Below, one piece after another: positions 51,486 to 60,211 of a stretch of DNA of 64,000 nucleotides. The translations under genes and the position numbers were made by a program. Origin of the DNA: Rathayibacter sp. VKM Ac-2760 (GTDB lineage: Bacteria > Actinomycetota > Actinomycetes > Actinomycetales > Microbacteriaceae); NCBI RefSeq assembly GCF_009834185.1, contig NZ_CP047173.1, positions 1-64,000 on the forward strand, given 5' to 3'. Positions within the stretch are counted from its first letter, which is position 1. Every line of letters begins with the position of its first letter. Under the pieces are notes generated by a model. The model was not told the origin of the DNA and did not search any database. It saw only the letters and a program-made list of their open reading frames with translations.

Positions 51486-52181
51486 TCAGGGCAGCAGCAG
51501 CGCTTGCAGCTCGTCGGCGCCGGTCGCCAGCGCGATCGTGCCGACCGCCTCGAGCGGCGAGCCGTAGCCCCACTCGACCATGATCGTCGGCACCCCGTGC
51601 GCCGCGGCACCGTGCACGTCGTGCTCCCGGTCGCCGACCATGACGGGCGACGAGAGGTCGACGCCGATCTCGCGGAGCCGGCGCAGCGCCTCCTCGACCA
51701 CGTCGGCCTTCGCGCTGCGGACCTCGTCCTCGGACGCGCCGCAGATGATGGTGAAGTACTGCGCGAGGCCGTAGTGCTCGAGCACCCGCGTCGCGGCCGA
51801 CTCCGGCTTCGAGGTCGCCAGCGAGAGCGGGATGCCGGCGGCGGCGATGCTCGCGAGCACGCCGGGCAGTCCGGGGTAGACGCTGGAGTCGAACAGTCCG
51901 CCGGCGTTGTAGCGGCGGCGATAGACGACGAGGGCCGCCTGCGCCTCGTCGACGCTCATGCCGCCGAGCTCGCGGAACGCGTCGAGCAGGGGCGGCCCGA
52001 CATAGGCGAGCAGCTCGGCGGGAGTCGGCACGGGCCGGCCGAGCTCGACGAAGGTGTCGACGAGGGTGCCGGTGATGCCGGGCGCCGAGTCGGTGATGGT
52101 GCCGTCGAGATCGAAGAGGATGCAGCTCCAGGTGGCGGAGCGCCCGTCGGTGCCGGTCGGAGCGAGGGTGGTGTCGGACAT
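51486..52181 (-). CDS. HAD-superfamily hydrolase, phosphoglycolate phosphatase-like
   Basis: 231 aa. HAD motif I is FDLDGTITDS (nucleophile Asp24, acid Asp26), motif II SLATSKPES, and motif IV VMVGDREHDVHGAAAHG. The cap is of the small helical type. Resembles Gph/PgmB-type sugar- or glycolate-phosphate phosphatases; the substrate is not certain. Cytosolic, single gene. Confidence 0.88.
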   Translation of the reverse strand: MSDTTLAPTGTDGRSATWSCILFDLDGTITDSAPGITGTLVDTFVELGRPVPTPAELLAYVGPPLLDAFRELGGMSVDEAQAALVVYRRRYNAGGLFDSSVYPGLPGVLASIAAAGIPLSLATSKPESAATRVLEHYGLAQYFTIICGASEDEVRSAKADVVEEALRRLREIGVDLSSPVMVGDREHDVHGAAAHGVPTIMVEWGYGSPLEAVGTIALATGADELQALLLP

Positions 52182-52270
52182 GGCGGGCTCCTGCCCTCGG
52201 GGGACGTCGCGATCCTGGGGATCCGTCCCGGCGATCTGACCCGGCGGTGTGCCCCGTCGGGGGGAACACT

Positions 52271-52708
52271 CTACGGGGCGACGGCGTCGAGGGCGTGCTC
52301 GATGAACGACCGGGCGACGACCTGCGCGATCGAGCCCGCATCGAGCTGCACGGCCACGAAGTCCGCGGTGCGGATGAGCGCGAACGCCTCGCGACCGGGC
52401 AGGACCAGCATCTGCACGCGCGGGTGCTGCTGCCGCGGGACGGCGGCGCGCAGCTCGTCGGTCGAGGTGAACAGCGGGAGCACCTGCTCGCCGGTGGTGG
52501 TCGCGACGACGCGCACGTGCGGCACTCCGCCGGGCTGCGAGCCGGTGACGTCGACGACGAGTGAGCCGTCGAGACAGGCGGCGAGGAGGCGCTGCACCCC
52601 CTCGGCGGTCGCGTCGGCGACGAGCGCCTCGAGCGCCTCGCGGGCCGCCGCATTGCGGTACGGGCCGGGTCTGCGCGGGCGGGCGGGGGGTCCGTTCCTC
52701 GGCGACAT
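52271..52708 (-). CDS. SseB-family protein
   Basis: 145 aa. A basic Pro-rich N-terminus leads into an SseB-like domain with LVVDVTGSQPGG, VLPLFTSTDELRAAVP and a late VAVQLDAGS. In enteric bacteria SseB is a virulence chaperone or serine-sensitivity protein; in Actinobacteria the role is unknown. No neighbour explains it. Confidence 0.78.
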   Translation of the reverse strand: MSPRNGPPARPRRPGPYRNAAAREALEALVADATAEGVQRLLAACLDGSLVVDVTGSQPGGVPHVRVVATTTGEQVLPLFTSTDELRAAVPRQQHPRVQMLVLPGREAFALIRTADFVAVQLDAGSIAQVVARSFIEHALDAVAP

Positions 52709-52953
52709 GGCTTCACGCTATCCGGCTCCGCGCCATCTCTCGAATCAGTCGCGACAATCGGGCCAATGGCGGGTGCTCCCGGGATATACGACGGATGACG
52801 GGGAGATGAGCCGATTCTCAGGCCGATTCCGCGACTTATCTGAGTATCGCCGCAGATCGCGCCACAGAATCGTGCGAATGGCGCCGATAAGTGGTCGTCA
52901 TCCGGAGAAGAAGGAGTATCGTCTTCATCTGTCAGTGACACCCAGGAGGAAAA
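52709..52953 (+). promoter_or_regulatory. lsr2 upstream region with inverted heptamers
   Basis: 245 bp, clearly less GC-rich than its surroundings. ACTTATC (52834-52840) and GATAAGT (52886-52892) are inverted repeats 45 bp apart. AGGAGG lies directly before lsr2. Lsr2 binds AT-rich DNA, so self-control here is plausible but not shown. Confidence 0.45.
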
Positions 52954-53295
52954 GTGGCCCAGAAGATCACGCTTGTCGACGATATCGACGGAACGCCTAT
53001 CGATTCCGGTGACGGCGGCACCGTCCGCTTCAGCATCGACGGCGCCAACTACGAGATCGACCTCGGACCGGACAACATCGCCGAGCTCCACTCCGCGCTG
53101 GAGAAGTTCGTCTCCAACGGCCGCCGGGTCGGATCCCGTCCCGCCGCCGCCGCTTCCGTGGCCTCGGCCTCGAAGAGCGACCCGAAGCAGCTGAAGGCGG
53201 TCCGCGAGTGGGCGAACGCCAACGGACACCAGGTGTCCGACCGCGGACGCATCCCGGCCGAGGTCCAGGCGGCCTACGCCGCCGCGCACAAGTAG
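52954..53295 (+). CDS. lsr2: nucleoid-associated protein Lsr2
   Basis: 113 aa. The N-terminal dimerisation domain (about residues 1-60) is AQKITLVDDIDGTPID...VRFSIDGANYEIDL. A linker leads to the C-terminal DNA-binding domain with the AT-hook-like RGRIPAEVQAAY motif. Lsr2 bridges DNA and silences AT-rich, often foreign genes, the actinobacterial analogue of H-NS. GTG start with AGGAGG 7-8 nt before. A 16-bp hairpin terminator follows. Confidence 0.96.
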   Translation: MAQKITLVDDIDGTPIDSGDGGTVRFSIDGANYEIDLGPDNIAELHSALEKFVSNGRRVGSRPAAAASVASASKSDPKQLKAVREWANANGHQVSDRGRIPAEVQAAYAAAHK

Positions 53296-53310
53296 AGCGC
53301 ACCTCGACGT

Positions 53311-53346
53311 CGAAAGGCCCCCGCGATCCGTCGCGGGGGCCTTTCG
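53311..53346 (+). terminator. 16-bp hairpin terminator after lsr2
   Basis: Arms 53311-53326 and 53331-53346 are perfect complements (left arm begins CGAAAGGCCCCCG) with a TCCG loop. It lies 15 nt past the lsr2 stop, with ttt in the closing arm. Confidence 0.85.
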
Positions 53347-53392
53347 CGTGCCGGCCGCGGAACACCACCGACGGCAGAAGCCGCGAGAAGCG

Positions 53393-53440
53393 CGCAAGCC
53401 CCCTAGAACGCAAGCCCCCTAGAACGCAAGGCCCCTAGAA
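53393..53440. repeat. three 16-bp tandem copies over the nucS stop
   Basis: cgcaagccccctagaa at 53393-53408 and 53409-53424, and cgcaaggcccctagaa at 53425-53440. The nucS stop (cta, 53435-53437) is in the last copy, and the same triplet recurs in the other two. Confidence 0.85.
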
Positions 53441-54130
53441 GAGGCGCGTGTGCGAATCGTCGACGCCGCGCATCGACTCGTAGTCGAGGACGACGCAGCG
53501 GATTCCGCGGTCCTGCGCGAGGGTTCTGGCCTGCGGTTTGATCTCCTGCGCGGCGAACACTCCGGTGACCGGCGAGAGGTGCGGATCGCGATTCATCAGC
53601 TCGAGATAGCGGGTGAGCTGCTCGACTCCGTCGATCTCTCCGCGGCGCTTGATCTCGACCGCCACGGCCGCTCCCGAGGAATCCCGGGCGAGGATGTCGA
53701 CCGGCCCGATCGCCGTCATGTACTCGCGGCGGACGAGGGTGTGACCCTCGCCGAGCAGATCGATCTGCTCGGCCAGGAGGCGCTGCAGATGCGCCTCGAC
53801 GCCGTCCTTGATCAGGCCCGGGTCGACGCCGAGCTCGTGCGCCGAGTCGTGCAGGACCTCGTGGATCGAGACGACGAGGGCGTCGCCGGTCTTGCGGTGC
53901 GAGACGGTCCACTGCTCGAGCACGCCGGCCGCCCGGGCGTCCTCATCGGGTGCGCCGGTGCTGAGGGTGCAGGGCGGGCTCATCCAGTTCAGCGGCTTGT
54001 AGGAGCCGCCGTCCGAGTGCACGAGGACGCTGCCGTCGGCCTTGACCAGCAGCAGTCGGGTGGCGAGGGGGAGGTGGGCGCTGAGACGGCCGGTGTAGTC
54101 GACGGAGCAGCGCGCGATGACGAGACGCAC
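53435..54130 (-). CDS. nucS: endonuclease NucS/EndoMS
   Basis: 231 aa. It cuts mismatched DNA and is the core of the MutS/MutL-independent mismatch repair of Actinobacteria and archaea. The N-terminal DNA-binding domain begins RLVIARCSVDYTGRL. The C-terminal RecB-like nuclease has DILARDSSGAAVAVEIKRRGEIDGVEQLTRYLE with the catalytic Asp, Glu and Lys. Standard length. It ends in a 16-bp tandem repeat. Confidence 0.96.
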   Translation of the reverse strand: MRLVIARCSVDYTGRLSAHLPLATRLLLVKADGSVLVHSDGGSYKPLNWMSPPCTLSTGAPDEDARAAGVLEQWTVSHRKTGDALVVSIHEVLHDSAHELGVDPGLIKDGVEAHLQRLLAEQIDLLGEGHTLVRREYMTAIGPVDILARDSSGAAVAVEIKRRGEIDGVEQLTRYLELMNRDPHLSPVTGVFAAQEIKPQARTLAQDRGIRCVVLDYESMRGVDDSHTRLF

Positions 54131-54188
54131 CCGTCGAGGATACGGCGCGGCAGGACGCGGCTCCCGAGGAGGGGCGGGGCGCGGTGGC

Positions 54189-55067
54189 TCAGGCGGTCGC
54201 GGAGGGCCGGCGACGGCGCCCGATCGGCGGGGCGGGCGGGGCCGAGGCGAGGAAGGCGCGGAGGGCGATCGCGAACTCGGCCGGCGCCTCCCTCCACGGA
54301 TAGTGCCCGCAGTCCTCGATCGCGGCCAGGCTGCCCTGCGGGAGGAGGTCGGTGAGCACGCTGAGGGGGCGGAAGCCGACGAACGGGTCGTCCTCGCCGC
54401 CGACGAGCACGACCGGGCAGGTGATCGCGGGGAGCGCCGCGCGCAGCGGCTCCGGGTCGAAGGGCGCGAAGAAGGCCTCGATGGCGTCCGGGTACCAGAC
54501 GGCGGCGCTCTCGTAGGCGAGCGCCCGGTCGTCCCAGGTCGACCAGGCGAGCGGCGCGGCCCGCGGGTAGAGGGCGATCCGCCGCTCCGGGTCGCGCTCG
54601 TCGACGAGGAGCAGCGCGGCCTCGAGGGCGGAGTCGAACCAGGACTCGTGCCGGTGGCGCTCGGCGATGGTCGCGCGGTCGTCGTCGTGGATGCCGAGCC
54701 AGGCGGTGGCGGGGGCGACCAGCAGGAGGTGCGCGACCCGCTCCGGGGCGCTCGCGGCGAAGACGAGGGCGGTGCGGCAGCCGGTGGCGTGGGCGAGGAG
54801 GTCGAGGGCGGCGACGCCGAGGTGGACGCGGAGGTCCTCGATGTCCTCGGCGGCGTCGGCGAAGGAGCGCGGTGCGGCCGCCGCGGAGCCGCCGACGCCG
54901 CGGGGGTGCAGGACGAGCACGCGGTGCGTGCCGGCGACGGGCTCGAAGGCGCCGAGGTAGGCGGGGTGGCGGCCCGGACCGCCGGGGACGACGACGAGGG
55001 GCGGATGGTCGGGAGAGCCGAACTCGTCGGCGTGGAGCACGGCTCCGTCGCGCGCGGTGAACTGCAC
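54189..55067 (-). CDS. alpha/beta-hydrolase-fold protein lacking the nucleophile serine
   Basis: 292 aa. It has the oxyanion-hole motif VVPGGPG (about residue 27) and LHPRGVGGS, as in proline iminopeptidase-like enzymes, an acidic residue in VLVGGEDD and the late His in DCGHYP. At the nucleophile elbow, where GxSxG is expected, it reads AHATG: position 94 is Ala, coded gcc. So the protein is probably not a normal hydrolase. GTG start with GGAGAGGGG. A family A repeat lies just upstream. Confidence 0.78.
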   Translation of the reverse strand: MQFTARDGAVLHADEFGSPDHPPLVVVPGGPGRHPAYLGAFEPVAGTHRVLVLHPRGVGGSAAAAPRSFADAAEDIEDLRVHLGVAALDLLAHATGCRTALVFAASAPERVAHLLLVAPATAWLGIHDDDRATIAERHRHESWFDSALEAALLLVDERDPERRIALYPRAAPLAWSTWDDRALAYESAAVWYPDAIEAFFAPFDPEPLRAALPAITCPVVLVGGEDDPFVGFRPLSVLTDLLPQGSLAAIEDCGHYPWREAPAEFAIALRAFLASAPPAPPIGRRRRPSATA

Positions 55068-55160
55068 GGTGCACCCCTCTCCTGCCCCGGTGCCGATGGC
55101 GGGGCGGTCGTGATCGACTCCGGGTGCAGGGGAGTTCGGATCGCTTCAAGCCTAGGGGCG

Positions 55161-55200
55161 GGGGTCTCGATACGCCCCTTCGGGGCTGCTCGACCAGCGA
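55161..55200 (-). repeat. dispersed repeat family A, single reverse copy
   Basis: ggggtctcgatacgcccctt followed by cggggctgctcgaccagcga closely matches unit 1 of the block at 46043. It fills the gap between two minus-strand genes. Confidence 0.85.
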
Positions 55201-55205
55201 GGGGG

Positions 55206-56018
55206 TCAGGCCATGCGGATCGTGTTGCCGGTGACGCGGCGGCCGGCGGGGGAGACGAGGAACGAGACGAGGTCGGCGACCTCGTCGGGGCGGGCGACGT
55301 CGAAGAAGGCGTCGTTCGCGGCGACGGCCTCGCGCACCTCGTCGGTGACCCAGCCGGTGTCGGTGACCGGGGGGTGCACGGCGTTGGCGGTCACTCCGAG
55401 CGGGCTGAGCTCGAGCGAGGCCGAGACGGTCCAGTTCACCAGGGCGGCCTTCGCGGCGCCGTAGGAGACCTCGCCGGGGAAGCCGCGCTCGCCGCCCGAG
55501 GTGAGGGTGACGATGCGGCCGCCGTGCCCGCCGCGGCGCTCCATCCGCTCGGCGAGCTCGGCGATCAGCAGGGCGCCGGCCCGGGCGTCGATGTCGAGCA
55601 CGCGGTCGATGCTCGCCGCGTCGACCCGGCGCTGCGGGCGGCCCATCCAGTCGTTCTCGCGGGCACGGAAGGTGTCGATGACCGAGCCGGTGGCGTTGTG
55701 GACGAGGACGTCGACGGGACCGAGCGACTCCTCCGCCGCGTCGAAGAGCAGGACCGCGGACGCGGCGTCGCGCAGGTCGGCGGAGACGGCGCGGGCGCGC
55801 CCGCCGGCGGCGCGGATCCGCTCGGCCACCTGCTCGCCGTCGGTGCGGTGGGCGAGGCGCTGGCGCTCGGGTTCGTGCTCGGGCAGCTCCTCGGCGAGGA
55901 AGGCGACCAGCACGGCGAGGCCGTCGGCCGCGAGCCGCTCGGCGATCGCGGCGCCGATGCCGTGGTTGGCGCCGGTGACCAGGGCGACCCGGCGCTGCTC
56001 GACGCTCGGGGCGGTCAC
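55206..56018 (-). CDS. short-chain dehydrogenase/reductase
   Basis: 270 aa SDR. The NAD(P)-binding motif is TGANHGIG (residues 15-22), then HNATGS, catalytic Ser in TLTSGGERG and the YxxxK pair in SYGAAKAAL. Resembles 3-oxoacyl-ACP reductase-type enzymes; the substrate is unknown. GTGA overlap with the upstream MFS gene implies one operon, controlled by the LacI-type repressor across the divergent promoter. Confidence 0.88.
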   Translation of the reverse strand: MTAPSVEQRRVALVTGANHGIGAAIAERLAADGLAVLVAFLAEELPEHEPERQRLAHRTDGEQVAERIRAAGGRARAVSADLRDAASAVLLFDAAEESLGPVDVLVHNATGSVIDTFRARENDWMGRPQRRVDAASIDRVLDIDARAGALLIAELAERMERRGGHGGRIVTLTSGGERGFPGEVSYGAAKAALVNWTVSASLELSPLGVTANAVHPPVTDTGWVTDEVREAVAANDAFFDVARPDEVADLVSFLVSPAGRRVTGNTIRMA

Positions 56019-57259
56019 GCCGATGCTCCGTCGCGGGCCCGCTCGACGGCGGCCTTCTGCGGGCGGGCGGCGGGGGAGGCGAGTCCTGCGACCACGACGA
56101 GGGCGAGCACCAGGAAGAGCGCGTTGAGCAGCCCGAAGCTCTGGCCGAGGAAGCCGATCGCGGGCGGGCCGACCAGGAAGGCGACGTAGCCGAGCATCGC
56201 CACGGCGCTGACGCGGGCGGCGGAGTGCGGGCCCTCGGCGGCGGCGGACATGCCGACTGGGAAGCCGAGCGAGCAGCCCAGACCCCAGGCGACCGCTCCG
56301 ACGATCACGAGGGCGTCGACCGGGGCGAGGATGAAGAGCAGGATGCCGGCGATGGCGAGGCCCGCCGAGACGCGCAGCACGGGCACGCGGCCGAAGCGGT
56401 CGAGCACCGGGCCGCCGAGCACGCGGCCGACGGTCATCGCCGCGACGAAGACGCCGAAGACGACGGCGGCGGTGGTCTTGTCGGTGCCGTGGCCGTCGAC
56501 CATCGCGAGGGTCAGCCAGTCGTTCGCCGATCCCTCCGCGAAGGCCATGCCCAGCATGATCAGGCCGATCAGCACCAGCCGGCCGTCGCGCCAGACGCCG
56601 AGCGAGGCGGCGACGCGCTCGCGGACCGGGGCCTTCACGACGGTCGCGACGCCCGCGGTGTCGAGCTCGTCGCGGACGGGGACGAAGCGGATCGCGACGG
56701 AGACGGTCGCCACCACGACGACGGCGACACCGCAGAGGTGCGCGGCGACCGGGACGGCGAGCGCGGAGGCGGCGGCGCCGAGGATCGCGCCGAGGACGGT
56801 GCCGAGGCTGAAGAAGGCGTGGAAGAGCGGGAGCAGGGTCTTGCCGAAGGCCTTCTCGTTCGCGGCGCCCTCGACGTTCATCATCACGTCGACCGCGCCG
56901 TTACCGAAGCCCAGCAGCACCATGCCCGCGAACGCGAGCGGGAGGGCGCCGAACGCGTCGGCCGCGAGACCGAGGATCGCCAGACCGGAGGAGCAGACGA
57001 TCAGCCCGGCGACCATGCCGCGGCGGGCGCCGAGGATCGACATGATCGCGGTGGAGAGGCTGAGGCCGACGATCGCGCCGATCGACATCGACAGGATCAG
57101 CAGGCCGACGCCCGAGGTCTCGAGCCGCAGCTCGTCGCGGATGGCGGGGGTGCGCGACACCCAGGTCGCGATGGAGAGGCCGCTCAGGACGAAGATCGTG
57201 AAGACGGCGTTCCGCCAGGCGACGAGCTGCGGGCGGGTGAGGGCGGAGGTCGAGGTCAT
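56015..57259 (-). CDS. major facilitator superfamily transporter
   Basis: 414 aa, twelve membrane helices. It belongs to the YbjJ-like group (N-terminus AVFTIFVLSGLSIATWVSRTPAIRDEL, later MVLLGFGNGAVDVMMNVEGAANEK). The transported compound is unknown; sugar or drug export are both possible. Its start is 36 bp from the palindrome TCGAATCGATTCGA, so it is the likely direct target of the LacI-type regulator. Confidence 0.88.
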   Translation of the reverse strand: MTSTSALTRPQLVAWRNAVFTIFVLSGLSIATWVSRTPAIRDELRLETSGVGLLILSMSIGAIVGLSLSTAIMSILGARRGMVAGLIVCSSGLAILGLAADAFGALPLAFAGMVLLGFGNGAVDVMMNVEGAANEKAFGKTLLPLFHAFFSLGTVLGAILGAAASALAVPVAAHLCGVAVVVVATVSVAIRFVPVRDELDTAGVATVVKAPVRERVAASLGVWRDGRLVLIGLIMLGMAFAEGSANDWLTLAMVDGHGTDKTTAAVVFGVFVAAMTVGRVLGGPVLDRFGRVPVLRVSAGLAIAGILLFILAPVDALVIVGAVAWGLGCSLGFPVGMSAAAEGPHSAARVSAVAMLGYVAFLVGPPAIGFLGQSFGLLNALFLVLALVVVAGLASPAARPQKAAVERARDGASA

Positions 57260-57294
57260 GCGGTGTCCTGGCTGATCACGGTGGTCGGACGCTG

Positions 57295-57308
57295 TCGAAT
57301 CGATTCGA
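57295..57308. promoter_or_regulatory. LacI-type operator between MFS and lacI-like genes
   Basis: TCGAATCGATTCGA is a perfect 14-bp palindrome with a central CG, as expected for LacI-family operators. It lies in the divergent promoter region, 36 bp from the MFS start and 100 bp from the regulator start. GCCGGTC/GACCGG repeats nearby (57314-57348) may be further elements. Confidence 0.65.
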
Positions 57309-57407
57309 TCCGGGCCGGTCTAAGCTATCCGGAACGCCCGGACCGGTCAAGGACGGGTCGCCGCGCGCCGGCCCGGGCCGACGGCCCGGGGAAGCAGGAG
57401 GAGCACC

Positions 57408-58469
57408 GTGGAGTCCAGCAGCACCGGAACGCGGACGCCGCGCCCGACCCTCGCGCGGGTCGCGAGCCGGGCGGGGGTGTCGCCCTCGACCGCCTCCCTC
57501 GTCTTCAGCGGCGCCGGGCCGGTCTCGAGCGCGACGCGGGAGCGCGTGCTGCTCGCCGCCGCCGAGCTCGACTACGCGGGTCCGGATCCGCGGGCGCAGT
57601 CGCTGCGGCGCGGGCGCTCGGGCATCGTCGGCGTGGTCGTCGACGAGCGGGTGCTGCACGCTTTCCGCGACCCGATCAAGATCGCGATGCTCGACGGCAT
57701 CGCGGACGTCCTCGGCGGGGCCGACGCGGGCATCCTGCTGCTGACCGAGACCGAGGGCGGCTCGGGGCTGCTGGCGACGGCGCCGGTGGACGCGATGATC
57801 CTGGTGGGCTGCAGTCCCTCCGTCGACGACTCGGTGGCGCTGCTGCGGCGGCGCGGAGTGCCGGTCGTGGTGGTCGAGGGCGTCTCCGATCTCGGCACGG
57901 CCGTGGTCTCGCTGGACAACCGCGAGGCGACGCGCACCCTCGCCGAGCATCTGCGCGAGCTGGGGCACGAGCGCGTCGCGGCGGTCTCGCTCCCGTTCGC
58001 GAAGGATCGCCGCCGCGGGCCGATCCCGGCGGACTGGCGCTCGAGCCCGAGCATCACGGCGGTCGAGCGGCTGCTCGGCGCGCAGGACGTGTTCGGCGAC
58101 CTGGCGGTCGTGGCGGCCGGCGCGAGCACGGTCGACGAGGGCGTCGCGGCCGGGCGGGCGCTGCTGGCGGTGGAGGAGCCGCCGACGGCCGTGATCGCGC
58201 AGAGCGACCTGCTGGCGGCCGGCGTGATCCTCGCCGCCGAGCAGCTCGGGCTGCGGGTGCCGGCCGACGTGTCGGTGGTCGGCTTCGACGGCGTCCAGGT
58301 GCCGGGTCTCGCGGCCGAGTACGACCTGACGACGATGGCCCAGCCGGCGGTGGAGAAGGGGCGCGCGGCGGCCCGCGCCGTGCTCGCGCTGATCGCCGGC
58401 GACGAGGCGGAGGCGGTGCGCTTCACCTCGGTCTTCCACCGCGGCACCACGAGCGCGCCGCCTCGCTGA
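57408..58469 (+). CDS. LacI-family transcriptional repressor
   Basis: 353 aa. The N-terminal helix-turn-helix and hinge are TLARVASRAGVSPSTASLVFSG and AQSLRRGRSGIVGVVV. The periplasmic-binding-like sensor follows, with ILVGCSPSVDD, GHERVAAVSLP and VSVVGFDGVQVPGLAAEYDLTTMAQP. The ligand is unknown. GTG start with AGGAGGAGC just before. Divergent from the MFS-SDR operon. Confidence 0.92.
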   Translation: MESSSTGTRTPRPTLARVASRAGVSPSTASLVFSGAGPVSSATRERVLLAAAELDYAGPDPRAQSLRRGRSGIVGVVVDERVLHAFRDPIKIAMLDGIADVLGGADAGILLLTETEGGSGLLATAPVDAMILVGCSPSVDDSVALLRRRGVPVVVVEGVSDLGTAVVSLDNREATRTLAEHLRELGHERVAAVSLPFAKDRRRGPIPADWRSSPSITAVERLLGAQDVFGDLAVVAAGASTVDEGVAAGRALLAVEEPPTAVIAQSDLLAAGVILAAEQLGLRVPADVSVVGFDGVQVPGLAAEYDLTTMAQPAVEKGRAAARAVLALIAGDEAEAVRFTSVFHRGTTSAPPR

Positions 58470-58476
58470 CGCCCTC

Positions 58477-58566
58477 CGCGAGATGCCACTTGTGCGTGAC
58501 TTTCGCGGCGTGTCGCGCTCATATGTGGCATCTCGCGGGAGGGAGTTGTCCACAGGGTTGTGCACA
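58477..58566. repeat. inverted repeat family B, imperfect copy, plus DnaA-like boxes
   Basis: 58477-58537 carries CGCGAGATGCCACTTGTGCG and the mirrored ATGTGGCATCTCGCG, matching 31156-31216 with changes in the inner arm. Just after it lie TTGTCCACA (58546-58554, the actinobacterial DnaA-box consensus) and TTGTGCACA (58558-58566). It lies between convergent genes. Confidence 0.75.
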
Positions 58567-58591
58567 GGATGTTCGAAACTTCGTTCGAGGG

Positions 58592-59905
58592 TCAGCGGAG
58601 CCAGGCGTCGCTGCGGAAGCGGAGGCCGAGGGTCAGTGCGCGGGCGCCGAGGTAGCCCAGCGCATAGGCGATCCACAGGGCCAGGAGGCGCCAGTCCTCC
58701 GGGGCGAGCGGTGCCAGCAGGGCCAGCGGGGCGAAGACGGCGAGGTTGACGAAGCCGCTGAGCGCGAGGTAGCGGCCGTCGCCGGCGCCGATCAGCACCC
58801 CGTCGAGCACGAAGACGTACCCGCCGAGCGGGGCGGTGAGACCGACCACGGCGAGGGCCGCGGGGAGCAGGCGCAGCACCTCGGGATCGCTGGAGAAGAC
58901 GAACGGGAGCGCTCCGCTGGTCGCCGCGATCACCGCTCCTAGCGCGACGCCGGCGCCGATTCCCCAGGTCAGGCAGCGTTTCGCTACGGCTCGGGCCCGC
59001 ACGGGATCGCCCTCGCCGAGGAGGCGGCCGAGCAGCGCCTGCGCGGCGATGGCCACCGCGTCCAGCGCGAACGCGACAGTGGAGAACAGGGTCATCGCCA
59101 CCTGGAAGGCGCCGAGCTCCTCCGCGCCGAGCGAGCCGGCGACCGCGACGGCGAGGAGGATGGCGGCGCGCAGGGAGACCGTGCGCAGCAGCATCCAGCC
59201 GCCCGACCCCGCGGAGGCGCGCAGCCCGGCCGCGTGCGGGCGCACCGGGGCGCCGACCCGCCGGGCGAGGCGCAGCGCGATCAGCGCGTAGGCGCCGAAC
59301 ATCGCCCACTGCGCGAGGACCGTCCCCAGGGCGGACCCGGTTATCCCCAGGCCGACCGGGTAGATCAGCACGGCGTTCAGGGCCGCGTTCACCGCGAATC
59401 CGCCGCCCGCGATGAGTAGTGGAGTGCGGGTGTCCTGGAAGCCGCGGAGCAGTCCGGTGAGCGCGAACACGCCGAGCATCGCGGGGATCCCGGCCATGCT
59501 GACCGAGAGGTAGCGGACGCCGGCCTCGGCGACCTCCGGCTCCGCTCCGAAGAGGCCGATGAGGGCGGGCGCGGCGACGGCGCAGGCGACGGCGATGACC
59601 GCGCCGAGCCCGAGCGCGAGCCAGCCGCCGTCGATCCCGGCGGCCACCGCTCGGCGCGGATCGCCCTCGCCGAGCGCGCGGCCGACGCGGGGCGTCGTGC
59701 TGTAGGCGAGGAACACCATCAGGCCGACGATCGTCTGCAGCACCGCACCGCCGAGCGCGAGGCCGGCGAGCGGCACGGCGCCGAGGTGGCCGACGAGCGC
59801 CGAGTCGGTGAGGAGGAACAGCGGCTCGGCGACGAGCGCCCCGAGCGCGGGCACCGCGAGCCTCAGGATGCTGCGGTCGAGCGTGCGTCGGGCGGCGAGG
59901 GTCAC
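58592..59905 (-). CDS. MATE-family efflux transporter (DinF-like)
   Basis: 437 aa with twelve membrane helices. It begins ILRLAVPALGALVAEPLFLLTDSALVGHLG, the DinF/MATE signature, and has the second-half repeat FQVAMTLFSTVAFALDAVAIAAQALLG. It exports cationic drugs or metabolites by Na+ or H+ exchange. The substrate is not predictable. A 21-nt gap separates it from the small upstream gene. Confidence 0.9.
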   Translation of the reverse strand: MTLAARRTLDRSILRLAVPALGALVAEPLFLLTDSALVGHLGAVPLAGLALGGAVLQTIVGLMVFLAYSTTPRVGRALGEGDPRRAVAAGIDGGWLALGLGAVIAVACAVAAPALIGLFGAEPEVAEAGVRYLSVSMAGIPAMLGVFALTGLLRGFQDTRTPLLIAGGGFAVNAALNAVLIYPVGLGITGSALGTVLAQWAMFGAYALIALRLARRVGAPVRPHAAGLRASAGSGGWMLLRTVSLRAAILLAVAVAGSLGAEELGAFQVAMTLFSTVAFALDAVAIAAQALLGRLLGEGDPVRARAVAKRCLTWGIGAGVALGAVIAATSGALPFVFSSDPEVLRLLPAALAVVGLTAPLGGYVFVLDGVLIGAGDGRYLALSGFVNLAVFAPLALLAPLAPEDWRLLALWIAYALGYLGARALTLGLRFRSDAWLR

Positions 59906-59926
59906 CGCTCGACGGTAGCGGGAGGG

Positions 59927-60079
59927 TCAGCGGCCGTCGCGCGCCTCACGGGCACGGTTGCCCAGCTCGCCGGCCTGCTGAGCCGCCTTGTTCACGAGGT
60001 CCCAGTCGCTGCGGCTCGCCGTCGCCGGTGAGTTCTTGACCCGCGCGATCGCTGCTCGGTACTCGGATTCGTTCGCCAT
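59927..60079 (-). CDS. small conserved hypothetical protein
   Basis: 50 aa, hydrophilic and helical: MANESEYRAAIARVKNSPA, then DWDLVNKAAQQAGELGNRA. It has no membrane segment or known motif. The composition is that of a real protein, not a chance frame (balanced Asn, Glu, Lys). Possibly co-transcribed with the MATE gene. Confidence 0.65.
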   Translation of the reverse strand: MANESEYRAAIARVKNSPATASRSDWDLVNKAAQQAGELGNRAREARDGR

Positions 60080-60211
60080 GGTGTCTCGCTCTCGTCGATG
60101 TGTGCCGCCGAGAGTACGGGCAGGGCCGGCCGGCGCCGTGTCCCCGGTTAATGCGACGGTCGCCGTCTCCGCAGCCGCACTAGCGTCGGGACCGCCGAGC
60201 GGGGAGGTGCC

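Noticed and set aside
58546..58566. TTGTCCACA plus TTGTGCACA as a third DnaA locus
   Set aside because: Only one consensus box, with no AT-rich tract or further boxes; not enough to claim a functional site.
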